A DNA stretch of 64,000 nt from Rosistilla carotiformis (GTDB lineage Bacteria > Planctomycetota > Planctomycetia > Pirellulales > Pirellulaceae). The translations under genes were made by a program, and so were the position numbers. Below the pieces are notes generated by a model. That model searched no databases and was not told where the DNA came from. It saw only the letters and a program-made list of their open reading frames with translations. Location of the stretch: assembly GCF_007753095.1 (NCBI RefSeq), contig NZ_CP036348.1:4402001-4466000 (forward strand), given 5' to 3'. Positions 37,097 to 50,960 of this stretch are shown in pieces. Positions within the stretch are counted from its first letter, which is position 1. Each line of letters opens with the position of its first letter.

Positions 37097-37141
37097 ACTC
37101 TAAGGGCATTTGATCTTTTTGACAACGGACCATGTCAAAAA
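37097..37141 (-). promoter_or_regulatory. suf operon promoter with overlapping palindromic operator (candidate SufR site)
   Basis: On the minus strand a -35 TTGTCA (37120-37125) and -10 TAGAGT (37097-37102) are separated by 17 bases, placing a transcript start some 30-40 bases before the sufR ATG. A perfect eight-base inverted repeat, TTTTTGAC (37116-37123) and GTCAAAAA (37134-37141) with a ten-base spacer, covers the -35. This is classical repressor geometry. On the plus strand a TTGACA at 37119 may serve the divergent dehydrogenase. Binding by SufR is inference. Confidence 0.6.
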
Positions 37142-37338
37142 TAATTTAGCCCCTCCAGACACCCACTCCAAACAGCAGCATTCGGCTGTTACGATGGGGC
37201 GGTCCGTGTCGGTTTAATTGCAATCAATGGAGTGATTCAAGCCCTTGGTCGCTTTTGAATTCAGCTTGCTGCTGGATCGTCGGACCGCCGAAGCCAAATT
37301 CTTTTTTCCACTCACAAATACACTTTACTGAGACACTT

Positions 37339-38442
37339 ATGAAAGCAGTCGCCGTCACGCCTGGAAAGCCTAACAGCGTCCATCTCGAAGATATTCCCAT
37401 GCCAAAGGTCTCCGATATTCCGGACGAAAAGGGAGTATTGGTTCGTGTGTTGAAAGTGGGCGTCGACGCGACCGACCGCGAGATCAACGACGCCTTGTAC
37501 GGCAATGCGCCTCCCGGTTTCGAATACCTGGTCCTCGGTCACGAATCGTTTGGCGTGGTCGAAGCGGTTGGGGCGAACGTCCGTCGGTTTAAGCCTGGCG
37601 ATTACGTGACAGCGACCGTTCGCCGTCCGGGGGGATCGATCTACGATCAGATCGGCACCTACGACATGACGAGCGAAGAGACCTATTACGAGCGCGGGAT
37701 CAACCTGCGACACGGTTTCTTGACCGAGTACTTTGTCGACGCCGAAGATTACATCGTTCGCGTTCCTCAAGGTCTGAAGCACTTGCACGTGCTGATGGAA
37801 CCGATGAGCTGCGCTGCCAAGGCGGTTCACCAAGCCTACGAAGCCCAACGCCGGATGAAGGTCTGGCGTCCCGAGGTGGCTTACGTTCTGGGAAGCGGTC
37901 AGATCGGCCTGCTGACCACGCTGATCTTGAAGCTGCGCGGCCTGGATGTCTACACGATCGCTCGCGGCGAAGCGCCGAACTTGAAGAGCGAGATCGTGAC
38001 CGGGATGGAAGCGAAGTACATCAGCACCAAGCAGACTCCGTTGGAGGAGTTGGTCAAGCAGACGGGCAAGCCGGAGTTGATCGTCGACGCGACCGGCAGC
38101 AGCCAGTTGGCCTTCGATGCGATGAAGCACTTGGGCCACAACGGCGTCTTGGTTTGGACCAGCATCACCGGCGGCGACAAGACGCACACCTTGCCGACCG
38201 ACCAAATCAACATCAACTGGGTTCTTGGCAACAAGTTGTTAGTCGGCAGCGTGAACGCCAACCGCGATCACTTCGAGATGGGCATCCGCGACCTGGCGTT
38301 GGGTGAGATGATGTTCCCAAGCGTGCTGGAAAAGATCCTCACCAGCCCCGTCGACGGCCTGGACAACTACAAAGAGATGATGCGTCTGTTGGTCGAAGAT
38401 GCCGACGCGTTGAAGGTCTACGTCAACGTGGCCGACGAATAG
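37339..38442 (+). CDS. gdh: Glucose 1-dehydrogenase-like zinc MDR enzyme
   Basis: The 367-residue protein resembles the archaeal (Haloferax/Thermoplasma-type) glucose dehydrogenase: [11 protein letters not shown] with the catalytic zinc Asp, [10 protein letters not shown] with His-Glu, [18 protein letters not shown] with Glu, and [15 protein letters not shown] as the nucleotide loop. It lacks the four-Cys structural zinc lobe of classical alcohol dehydrogenases, as this subfamily may. It would oxidise an aldose using NAD(P). The ATG at 37339 is chosen over an in-frame upstream Met because the leader is not family-like. It is divergent from sufR. Confidence 0.88.
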   Translation: MKAVAVTPGKPNSVHLEDIPMPKVSDIPDEKGVLVRVLKVGVDATDREINDALYGNAPPGFEYLVLGHESFGVVEAVGANVRRFKPGDYVTATVRRPGGSIYDQIGTYDMTSEETYYERGINLRHGFLTEYFVDAEDYIVRVPQGLKHLHVLMEPMSCAAKAVHQAYEAQRRMKVWRPEVAYVLGSGQIGLLTTLILKLRGLDVYTIARGEAPNLKSEIVTGMEAKYISTKQTPLEELVKQTGKPELIVDATGSSQLAFDAMKHLGHNGVLVWTSITGGDKTHTLPTDQININWVLGNKLLVGSVNANRDHFEMGIRDLALGEMMFPSVLEKILTSPVDGLDNYKEMMRLLVEDADALKVYVNVADE

Positions 38443-38481
38443 TCGCGGCGGGAGTACGGCTCGAACTTTGGCCCACTCAGT

Positions 38482-39165
38482 ACACCCTCCCGGCAAAGCC
38501 GGGAGGGTCGAGAAACGAGCCTTCAGCGAGTTTCTCGGGGAGGGCTCATCTCCTGGGTCAAACAACCCAGATTCACCGCGAGAACTCCCCTCCCCGAACC
38601 ACGCTTCGCTGGTTCGACCCTCCCCCGCAAACTGCGATTGGGGAGGGTAAATCGCGATACAAACTCACCCGCCCGGCGAAGCAGGGAGGGTCGAGAAACA
38701 AGCGTTTAGCGAGTTTCTCGGGGAGGGCTCATACCCTGGATCAAACAACACGGATTCACCGCGCGAACTCCCCTCCCCGAACGACGCTTCGCTCGTTCGA
38801 CCCTCCCCCGCAAACTGCGTTTGGGGAGGGTGAAGTGCGCGACCAATTCACCCTCCCGGCAAAGCCGGGAGGGTCGAGAAACGAGCCTTCAGCGCGTTTC
38901 TCGGGGAGGGCTCATACCCTGGATCAAACAACCCAGATTCACCGCGAGAACGCCCCTCCCCGAACGCCGCTTCGCTCGTTCGACCCTCCCCCATAAACTG
39001 CGTTTGGGGGAGGGTAAATCGCGATACCAATTCACCCGCCCGGCGAAGCAGGGAGGGTCGAGAAACAAGCGTTTAGCGAGTTTCTCGGGGAGGGTTCGCT
39101 CCTGATATCGAGCAACCCGGATTAACCTAACGTACGCGATTCCGTGGCGGGTTCGACCCTCCCTC
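38482..39165. repeat. Four tandem copies of the multi-hairpin element in an A-B-A-B arrangement
   Basis: Units of about 183 bp start near 38482, 38665, 38848 and 39031. Units 1 and 3 open CCCTCCCGGCAAAGCCGGG and carry GAGCCTTCAGCG; units 2 and 4 open CCCGCCCGGCGAAGCAGGG and carry AAGCGTTTAGCG. Each unit has a CGAGAAAC/GTTTCTCG arm pair, a GGGGAGGG/CCCTCCCC pair enclosing an inner stem in some units, a CGAACNACGCTTCGCTNGTTCG hairpin and a terminal CCCTCCCC/GGGGAGGG pair. The fourth unit is truncated. No gene is encoded. Confidence 0.92.
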
Positions 39166-39287
39166 AGCGAGCTTCTGGGCGTTAATATGTAGGCCGTCGA
39201 TGGCGTCCCTCGCTGATGTGCAGGCATCGCGCCCCGTCGACGAGGCTCGATTAAATAACTCATCTCCTCCCACAAGAGCACCTTCTT

Positions 39288-42623
<3,336 letters not shown>

Positions 42624-42736
42624 GTTTTGTGGGAGGGCAGATCCCAACGATGATGAATTTTGTTCGTGTCGAAGTGCCACGGGGGGAATGATTGTGCGAT
42701 GATACTTCCCTTCTGCAACTCGATAGGGACCTACCT

Positions 42737-43603
42737 GTGAACATTTCAAGACGCCACTTCAATGCCGCGATCGCTGCGGCGGGACTTTCGACCACTACGA
42801 CTCCTGGATTCGCGGACGCTCCGAAACCGGCGCCGCTGCGAGTCATCTCGTACAACGTTTTGGTCTGCAGAGGCTGGCCGAAGACGCGCCGCTTGGCGAA
42901 GCTTGCCGTGAAGAAGGGACAGATGGCGGATCGATTGGCGTTGGAACTGGCGCTGCATGATCCGGACGTCGTCAACTTTTCGGAATCGCCCAGCGAAGCG
43001 ATCACTCAGGCGGTCGCTGAAAAGTTGGGGATGCATCACGTGCGATTCCCCAGCGGCGGCAATTGGCCAGGAATGTTGTTGAGCCGATTCCCGATTGCAC
43101 ATTCGCAGAACGCACCGCTCGGCGGGCCGCGTCCCAAGGATCTGTTCACGCGTCATTGGGGACGGGCTGAACTACAGACCTCCGACGGCGCACCCTTGAT
43201 CGTCCATTCGGCGCATCTCTTCCCCGGCGCCGATCCGGCGGTGCGGTTGAAGGAGATCCGCACCATGCTGGCGTCGATGAAAAGCGACTTCGACGCCGGG
43301 CGGTCGATGCTGTTGATCGGCGACCTGAATCACGGTCCCGATACCGACGAGTACAAGCTTTGGATCGACGCCGGCTGGATCGATACCTTTGCCGCCGTCG
43401 GCGAAGGGGAAGGGCTGACCTTCACGGCTGACAACCCGCGGTATCGGATCGATTACGTGATGGCCGCCGGTCCGATCGCACAACGGATCACCGAGTCGCG
43501 GCCGCTGCTGGAAGGGGCGTTCCGCGTCGATAGCCAAGATCCCGAGTCGTTTGCACTCAGCGATCACATTCCCCAACTGGCCGTCTTCGGCGACAAACCG
43601 TAG
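42737..43603 (+). CDS. TAT-exported endonuclease/exonuclease/phosphatase-family protein
   Basis: The 288-residue protein starts at a GTG (NISRRHFNAA) carrying a twin-Arg signal, with an Ala-rich hydrophobic stretch to about residue 28. The EEP fold motifs are present: VISYNVLV, VVNFSESPS with the metal Glu, IVHSAHLFPG, LLIGDLNHGP and IDYVMA, ending SDHIPQLAVFG with the catalytic His. Members cut DNA, sphingomyelin or inositol phosphates; the substrate is not inferable. AGGGACC precedes the start. Confidence 0.82.
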   Translation: MNISRRHFNAAIAAAGLSTTTTPGFADAPKPAPLRVISYNVLVCRGWPKTRRLAKLAVKKGQMADRLALELALHDPDVVNFSESPSEAITQAVAEKLGMHHVRFPSGGNWPGMLLSRFPIAHSQNAPLGGPRPKDLFTRHWGRAELQTSDGAPLIVHSAHLFPGADPAVRLKEIRTMLASMKSDFDAGRSMLLIGDLNHGPDTDEYKLWIDAGWIDTFAAVGEGEGLTFTADNPRYRIDYVMAAGPIAQRITESRPLLEGAFRVDSQDPESFALSDHIPQLAVFGDKP

Positions 43604-43655
43604 CGCCGCTCGGGTAAACCTTAAGAACGCCAATCGCATCGCCGAAACGTTGTCA

Positions 43656-43714
43656 TTGACAGTCAGCGTGCGACGGGTGACAATCGACAACCTAATGAGA
43701 TACATTCTCATTAG
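43656..43714 (+). promoter_or_regulatory. Promoter with Fur-box-like palindrome before the PQQ-propeller gene
   Basis: A -35 TTGACA (43656-43661) is followed after 17 bases by a weak -10 GACAAT (43679-43684). Just downstream, CTAATGAGA (43692-43700) and TCTCATTAG (43706-43714) form perfect nine-base arms with a five-base centre. TGAGATACATTCTCA within it fits the 7-1-7 Fur pattern TGAtAATnATTaTCA with a few mismatches. It sits 87 bases before the start, over the expected transcription start. Fur control is inference. Confidence 0.5.
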
Positions 43715-43800
43715 CGACGTCTAGAAAGCCCAGCCAGCCAACGTACTTGTAGCCAGCTCCAACGGGTTCGCATCATCACCTACTGCCGCTGAGTCTACCA

Positions 43801-45117
43801 ATGTCCGATCTGTATCGCTTCTCGCTCCCTCTGGGGATTCTTGTTTCCTTTGCCGCCGTGATCGATGTGGTCGCCGCGCCGCCGAGTTGGCCGGAGTTTC
43901 AAAACGGCGGGCAGGCGGTTGCTGCGGAAGTGAATCTGCCGACGCATTGGGCCCCGGATCAAAACATCGCTTGGACCGCCGATATCGTCGGCTACGGCCA
44001 ATCCGCTCCCATCGTGGCTCACGACCAGATCGTCGTCACGTCGACCAGCGGCGAAAACAAGGACGACTACCACGTGTCGGCTTTCGATTTCGGTAGTGGC
44101 GATCTGCGATGGCAGGTCGACCTGAAGAACCCATCTCCCTTTAAAAACACGCCGATGGTCAGCCGAGCCGCTCCGACAGCCATCGCGACCGACACCGGCT
44201 ACATCGCCTTTTTCGAAGGAGGCGCATTGATCGCGTTGTCCCCCGAAGGGAAAACGCTGTGGCAGAAAGACCTGGTGGCGGAGTATGGCAAGATCGAAGC
44301 GCGGCACGGTTTGTCCGCTTCTTTGGAACAGAACGACAGCTTGGTTTTTGTATGGGTTGAACGGGGCGAAGAGCCTTACATTTTGGCACTCAACAAAACC
44401 GATGGCGAAGTGGTTTGGAAGGCTCCCGGTGTCGGTTCGACCTCGTGGGCATCGCCTCGCTTGATTCCCGTTGGTTCATCGCACCATTTGGTCTGCAGCG
44501 CCAGTGGCAAGATCGTCGGACTCGATCCCGCCAGTGGCGAACGGTTGTGGGAATTCGACGAGATCTCCAATAACACCTCCTGCACTCCGATGCCGGTCGG
44601 CGACGGACAGTTCTTGATCGGTGCTTCGGATGGACGAGGCGAGACCGCCGCCGGGGCTGCGGCAGCATCGAACGGACTGATCGAAATCAGCAAGGGAGAC
44701 GATGGCAAGTTCACCGCCGCCTACAAGTGGCAAGCGAAAAAAGCGACTTCCACTTTCGGAAGCCCCGTCGTTGCCGGGGATACCGCGGCGATCGTCAACC
44801 GCACTGGAGTCCTGTATCGGTTGGACCTGCAGACCGGCGATCAGGTCTCGATTGCTCGGACCGCCGCCGGTGGCATCTGGGCGACGCCGATCGTTTCCGG
44901 AGACCAGATCTATCTGTTTGGCAACAAGGGAACGACCTCGGTCGTCTCGTTGACCGACGGCAAAGAGATCGCCAGCAATCGCTGCTGGGATGCAGAAGCC
45001 GAATCGGGCGAAGGCGTTCGCAGCGGCAGCGTTTTGTACGCCGCCGCCGCCGCATCGCCGTATTTAATTCTCCGCCGCGGCGACAAGCTGTACGCGATCT
45101 CGGCGGGAGATGAATAG
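43801..45117 (+). CDS. Exported PQQ-type beta-propeller repeat protein
   Basis: The 438-residue product has a signal peptide (about 1-25) and seven to eight repeats with the WxxDL/TGxxxW signature of PQQ-like propellers, such as DFGSGDLRWQVDL, EGKTLWQKDL, TDGEVVWKAP and ASGERLWEFD. Ending LYAISAGDE is typical. Planctomycetes carry many such exported propellers, mostly without a bound quinone; function is unknown. A Fur-like palindrome lies upstream. A second member occurs at 57.0-58.3 kb. Confidence 0.88.
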   Translation: MSDLYRFSLPLGILVSFAAVIDVVAAPPSWPEFQNGGQAVAAEVNLPTHWAPDQNIAWTADIVGYGQSAPIVAHDQIVVTSTSGENKDDYHVSAFDFGSGDLRWQVDLKNPSPFKNTPMVSRAAPTAIATDTGYIAFFEGGALIALSPEGKTLWQKDLVAEYGKIEARHGLSASLEQNDSLVFVWVERGEEPYILALNKTDGEVVWKAPGVGSTSWASPRLIPVGSSHHLVCSASGKIVGLDPASGERLWEFDEISNNTSCTPMPVGDGQFLIGASDGRGETAAGAAAASNGLIEISKGDDGKFTAAYKWQAKKATSTFGSPVVAGDTAAIVNRTGVLYRLDLQTGDQVSIARTAAGGIWATPIVSGDQIYLFGNKGTTSVVSLTDGKEIASNRCWDAEAESGEGVRSGSVLYAAAAASPYLILRRGDKLYAISAGDE

Positions 45118-45187
45118 GTTCGCCACGTCCCACGATATTGCGTGAGATGGAAAGTAGGTTCGCCAGGCGCCACGACGTTGCGTGACG
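45115..45187. repeat. Two-copy 40-bp tandem repeat between convergent genes
   Basis: TAGGTTCGCCA-like units start at 45115 and 45155, both followed by a ...CCACGA..TTGCGTGA segment. The copies differ at several bases. They lie in the short gap between the PQQ-propeller stop and the Gfo/Idh stop and may act in transcript ends. Confidence 0.6.
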
Positions 45188-45256
45188 CGGATTAGCGAAT
45201 TGGTGAGCCAGCGTGACAGCCGCCGCGGGGGCGGCTGAGAGAACGCCAGCAACGGG

Positions 45257-46630
<1,374 letters not shown>

Positions 46631-47072
46631 GAGGTAAATCCTTATGGAGTCATTGATTTTTTAACAGTTTTCCAGCGTCAGCGTGGCGGCGGGCACCCTT
46701 GATGCGTCAGCATTGGCTCGCCAGCCGCCAAAAGCGTTTTTTTATGCAGGCCTAATAATAACCAAGATCGGCCCCTGCTGCACGATCGTCAGCTTTTACC
46801 CTCCATTCCCTCTCGGAAAATCGAGATCGGTATCGGTTGTGCGACGTAAATCACGCGCCGATCGCCCTTGCGGGGATCGGGTTCCCCGGGACAGTGGAAT
46901 CCAATTGCCGGCGTGGCAACGGAAGCGACGGGGCCGGCGAATCGATGACTGACCAAAGACTGGAGATGTCGTACAAGTCTCGGTATGATGATCGATCCGA
47001 CACTCCCTTGATTGGACGTCGTCGCCGTTGACCAAAGTCATCCCCCGATCCCACCTTCGCACTCCTCCTGCC
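46631..47072. other. Divergent intergenic region, no gene supported
   Basis: This 442-base region separates the divergent Gfo/Idh and FAD-oxidoreductase genes. A TATGAT at 46984 could be a -10 element for the plus-strand gene but its -35 is poor. Open frames here are shadows of no known family. No hairpin stands out. Confidence 0.4.
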
Positions 47073-48776
47073 ATGAATACCTCGAACAGCAACATCAACC
47101 GCCGGGGCTGGATCCAAGCCAGTTTGGCGGCTGCCTCGGTCGCGTCGATGCCCGCTCCTCTGTTCGCCCAGTCCGAACCGGAACGGGAGGCGGACGTCGT
47201 GATCATCGGCGGTGGCCTTGGCGGATGTGCCGCAGCGATCGCCGCGCTTCGCAGTGGTGTTAAAGTGGTCATGACCGAACCGACCGAATGGATCGGTGGC
47301 CAGTTGACGAGCCAAGCGGTCCCGCCAGACGAGAACGCCCGAATCGAAACGAACGGTGCGAATCAGTCGTATCGCCATTTCCGCTCGCAGATTCGCCAGT
47401 ACTATCGCGATCACTATCCGTTGACCGACGCCGCCCGCGCCAACCCGCGACTGAACCCCGGCAACGGGAACGTTTCAAAGCTGTGCTGCGAACCGCGGGT
47501 GGCGTTAGCCGTCCTGGAACAATGGCTGATGCCCTACGAGCAATCGGGGCAGTTGGTCGTCTTGCGAAACCATGTGCCGACGGCCGCCGATGTCGATGGT
47601 GACCGCGTGTCGGCGGTGAGTGTACGCAGCGTGAAGACCGGTGAAGCGACGGTCTTGCGCGGCAAGTATTTCATCGATGCGTCGGAGCTTGGCGATCTGC
47701 TGCCGTTGACCCAAACCGAGTTTGTCACCGGAGCGGAAGCGCAGTCAGAGACCCACGAGATGCACGCGGCGGCGGTCGCCGATCCGAACAACCAGCAGGC
47801 GTTCACCGTCTGCTTTGCGATCGATCATCTGGCGGGTGAGAACCACACGATCGATCGCCCCGAAGAATATCGATTCTGGCGCGATTACGTTCCTCAATTG
47901 TCTCCGCCTTGGCCGGGCAAGCTGCTCGACTTCACCTACACCCACCCACCGACGGGCGTTCCCAAAAAGCTGGGCTTTGATCCGGCGGGAGGCAAGTCGG
48001 TCGATGGTGCATTGAACCTCTGGACCTATCGCCGGATCATCGACGCGACGCTGTTTGAACCGGGGCATTTCGCCGGCGATATCAGTTTGATCAATTGGCC
48101 GCAGAACGATTACCTGCTGGGCAATCTGGTGGGTGTGACCGAGGAGCAGGCCGCGCAGCACGTCGCCCGGGCGAAACAGCTGAGCCTATCGCTGCTGTAT
48201 TGGTTGCAGACCGAAGCGCCGCGCCGCGACGGCGGAACCGGCTTCCCGGGGCTGCGATTGCGAGGCGATCTCGTCGGTACCGAAGACGGCTTGGCCATGG
48301 CGCCGTATGTGCGCGAGTCGCGGCGGATTCGAGCGGAGTTTACGGTGCTAGAAGAGCACGTCGGACGAGAGCAGCGAGCGGCCGTCAGTGGGAAATCGAT
48401 CAAGAGCGTGAAGGCTGCCCGTTTCGACGATTCCGTCGGTATCGGCAGCTATCCGATCGATTTGCACCCGAGCACCGCCGGCAACAACTACATCGATTTC
48501 GCATCGCTGCAATTTCAAGTTCCACTCGGGGCGCTGCTGCCCGTTCGGATGCGCAATCTGATTCCCGCCTGCAAGAATATCGGCACGACACACGTCACCA
48601 ACGGCTGCTATCGCCTGCATCCGGTCGAATGGGGAATCGGCGAAGCGGCCGGGGCTCTAGTCGCTCACGCGATGCAAACTCATCAGACGCCTCACGCGAT
48701 TCGAGCGAACCCAAAACGGCTGGCCGACTTTCAAAACCAGATCCGCAAGCAAGGGATTGCAACCGAGTGGACGTAA
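47073..48776 (+). CDS. TAT-exported FAD-dependent oxidoreductase
   Basis: The 567-residue protein starts MNTSNSNINRRGWIQASLAA with a twin-Arg-like signal. ADVVIIGGGLGGCAAAIAAL is the FAD-binding GxGxxG loop and the sequence then matches the FAD-dependent oxidoreductase group with a C-terminal NIGTTHVTNGCYRLHPVEWGIGEAAGAL segment. Planctomycete homologues occur with polysaccharide-degradation genes. The ATG at 47073 is chosen over an upstream frame Met, which is not signal-like. Substrate unknown. Confidence 0.88.
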   Translation: MNTSNSNINRRGWIQASLAAASVASMPAPLFAQSEPEREADVVIIGGGLGGCAAAIAALRSGVKVVMTEPTEWIGGQLTSQAVPPDENARIETNGANQSYRHFRSQIRQYYRDHYPLTDAARANPRLNPGNGNVSKLCCEPRVALAVLEQWLMPYEQSGQLVVLRNHVPTAADVDGDRVSAVSVRSVKTGEATVLRGKYFIDASELGDLLPLTQTEFVTGAEAQSETHEMHAAAVADPNNQQAFTVCFAIDHLAGENHTIDRPEEYRFWRDYVPQLSPPWPGKLLDFTYTHPPTGVPKKLGFDPAGGKSVDGALNLWTYRRIIDATLFEPGHFAGDISLINWPQNDYLLGNLVGVTEEQAAQHVARAKQLSLSLLYWLQTEAPRRDGGTGFPGLRLRGDLVGTEDGLAMAPYVRESRRIRAEFTVLEEHVGREQRAAVSGKSIKSVKAARFDDSVGIGSYPIDLHPSTAGNNYIDFASLQFQVPLGALLPVRMRNLIPACKNIGTTHVTNGCYRLHPVEWGIGEAAGALVAHAMQTHQTPHAIRANPKRLADFQNQIRKQGIATEWT

Positions 48777-48892
48777 GAAGCGGACAGAAAGCCAGGGTTT
48801 GGGGCGGCACCGCATTCTTAAAAACTCAGTTGTCTTTTCGTCTGGCTCTTTTAGAACTGGATGCTTGGCTGAAGTGCTCCAGTCGCTCTCTC

Positions 48893-49390
48893 CGCACCAC
48901 AGGCCGGAGGCCGACATAGGAACTGCCGGCGGCGTAAGCCGCCGGTATGTGGCGATTAACAAAATCTCAGGCCGCAGGCCGACACATGAACTGCCGGCGG
49001 CGTAAGCCGCCGGTAGCGGCAGCACCACAAATCCCTAGGCCGCAGGCCGACACATGGATGTATTCCTTCTGTCGGCCTCCGGCCTAGCATAACGTTCCAC
49101 CTCGGGCACCGGCGGCTCACGCCGCCGGCACTAGATTTGTCGGCCTCCGGCCTGGGAGGCCCCCTCTGGTTGGTAGCGGTATGCGTTGGACAAAAAGATC
49201 CCTAGGCCGCAGGCCGACACACGATCTGCCGGCGGCGTAAGCCGCCGGTACCGGCAGCACCATAAATCCCATAGGCCGCAGGCCGACACATGGATGTATT
49301 CCTTCTGTCGGCCTCCGGCCTAGCATAACGTTCCACCTCGGGCACCGGCGGCTCACGCCGCCGGCACTAGATTTGTCGGCCTACGGCCTT
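48893..49390. repeat. Palindrome-rich repeat block with a 185-bp direct duplication (period 236)
   Basis: GC-rich hairpin modules GCCGGCGGC-GTAA-GCCGCCGG and GGCCGCAGGCC/GGCCTCCGGCC recur several times. A segment of about 185 bases (from about 48969) is repeated almost exactly from about 49205, including CATGGATGTATTCCTTCTG and CATAACGTTCCACCTCGGGC. The block fills the intergenic region between the convergent FAD-oxidoreductase and sulfatase genes. It is unlike the 183-bp family at 38.5 kb. It is non-coding. Confidence 0.9.
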
Positions 49391-49441
49391 AGATGCGGGC
49401 GCAATTAGCGGACACAAAGCCTCTGGTGGGATCGGCGATCG

Positions 49442-50839
49442 TTAGGGCTTAGTTTGTCGCAGCGGTTTCCAATCGGGATAGACCGGTCGGTCCTCGGTGT
49501 TTCTTCCCGCTTTGTTGCCCGACGGTGCCGGGGGAGCGGAATCGAGGATGGCCTGCAATTGGTGGCGGGCGGCGGTCTGGGCCTCTTGGGCGGGCTTGTC
49601 CGATAGGTCGTTTCGCTCTTCCAGATCCTTGGCCGGTTCATAGAAGCGTCCGTCGCGGTAGAGTTTGTATTGGGCGGTTCGGGCGAACTGTCCGGGAACC
49701 TTGTTCCAGTAGGGTTCGTAGTGGCAGAACACCGAATCGCGTGGCTGGCCGACTTCGCCGCGAAGCTGAGGCAAGAAGCTGCGTCCGTCGATCGGATCGT
49801 CCTGCCCCAACGAAACTCCCGCCGTTGCGGCGAGCGTCGGATAGATGTCGGTGAAGTCGACGAGATCGTCGACGACGTTTCCGACCGCGGTATGCCCTCG
49901 CCAATAGGCGACCAAGGGGACGTGGGTTCCCATGTCGGTCATGCCCCCTTTGCCTCCGCGGATCGTCTGCCCGTTCCACTGCGACCGAATTGCCGTGTGG
50001 GTGCCATTATCCGAAGTGAATAGGATCAGGGTGTTGTCCGCGATTCCCAACGCTTCGGTTTTGGCGACGATCCGGCCGACGATCTTGTCCATGTAATGAA
50101 CCATCGCCTGAAAGTTTTCCTTCTTCTGTTTGCGAAGTCGGTTTCCGGCCTGCGAGCGGTCGCGGTCGCCAATGGTGTCGGGAGTGGGGACAAATGGATT
50201 GTGAACCAACACCATCGGATAGTAGGCGAAGAAGGGTTCGTCTCGGTTGCGGGCCATGAAGTCGCACAGGAAATCGCAGAACAGATCGGGGCCATACTTG
50301 CCGTTGTTTTCTTCCGCACTGATGAACCGCCCGTTCTGTTCGATCGGAGGACTCCAAAAACGTTCGCTCTGGGAATCGACGGTCCGTGTCAGTTGCCACA
50401 ACGCGTATTCGTCGAATCCCAACTGATTGGGGCGCGTGGCATCGTCGTGACCGGGCAGTTCGTTATACAGCCCATTCAATTGCCACTTTCCGGCAACCGC
50501 GGTCTTGTACCCCGCATCGCGCAGCAGATTTGCAACCGTCTTTTCCTGTGGATTCAGGTAACCGAAGTGGGTGTAGTTTCGGAAGTTGTATTTCCCGGAC
50601 ATGATCATCACGCGCGATGTCGTGCAGATCGGAGTCGAATAGCAATGGGAGAACCGAACGCCCCGAGCGGCCATCGCGTCGATGTGAGGCGTTTGATAAT
50701 CCTCCGCTCCGTAGCAACCAAACGCTTCCCAGCTGACGTCATCCGCCATGATCAACACGATATTCGGTCGCTCCGCGGCGTGGAGGGAAACCGACAGATT
50801 TAGGATGACAAGCGAAAGCAAGCGGAACGCGATTTTCAT
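49442..50839 (-). CDS. Exported sulfatase
   Basis: The 465-residue arylsulfatase-type enzyme has a signal peptide (about 1-21), the metal site NIVLIMADDVS (26-36) and the catalytic segment ICTTSRVMIMSGKYNFR with Cys72. The usual formylglycine motif is C-x-P-S-R; here Pro is Thr. VAGKWQLNG, DNGTH (metal Asp/His) and GGKGGMTDMGTHVP complete the family pattern. It would cleave sulfate esters from marine polysaccharides. AGGGAA precedes the ATG. The palindrome-rich block is downstream. Confidence 0.9.
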   Translation of the reverse strand: MKIAFRLLSLVILNLSVSLHAAERPNIVLIMADDVSWEAFGCYGAEDYQTPHIDAMAARGVRFSHCYSTPICTTSRVMIMSGKYNFRNYTHFGYLNPQEKTVANLLRDAGYKTAVAGKWQLNGLYNELPGHDDATRPNQLGFDEYALWQLTRTVDSQSERFWSPPIEQNGRFISAEENNGKYGPDLFCDFLCDFMARNRDEPFFAYYPMVLVHNPFVPTPDTIGDRDRSQAGNRLRKQKKENFQAMVHYMDKIVGRIVAKTEALGIADNTLILFTSDNGTHTAIRSQWNGQTIRGGKGGMTDMGTHVPLVAYWRGHTAVGNVVDDLVDFTDIYPTLAATAGVSLGQDDPIDGRSFLPQLRGEVGQPRDSVFCHYEPYWNKVPGQFARTAQYKLYRDGRFYEPAKDLEERNDLSDKPAQEAQTAARHQLQAILDSAPPAPSGNKAGRNTEDRPVYPDWKPLRQTKP

Positions 50840-50960
50840 GGTTTCCCTATCGTTGTCCAGGGGAACGTGGATGTGACCAGCCGACGGAGTGCACGATGAA
50901 TATACCACCATCGCCATGGCATGACGTCCGCCGGCCGATCCCTGTTTCCAACCACTGGCA

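Noticed and set aside
38482-39165. CRISPR-like array
   Set aside because: Unit length of about 183 bp with internally palindromic text, no unique spacers and no cas genes.
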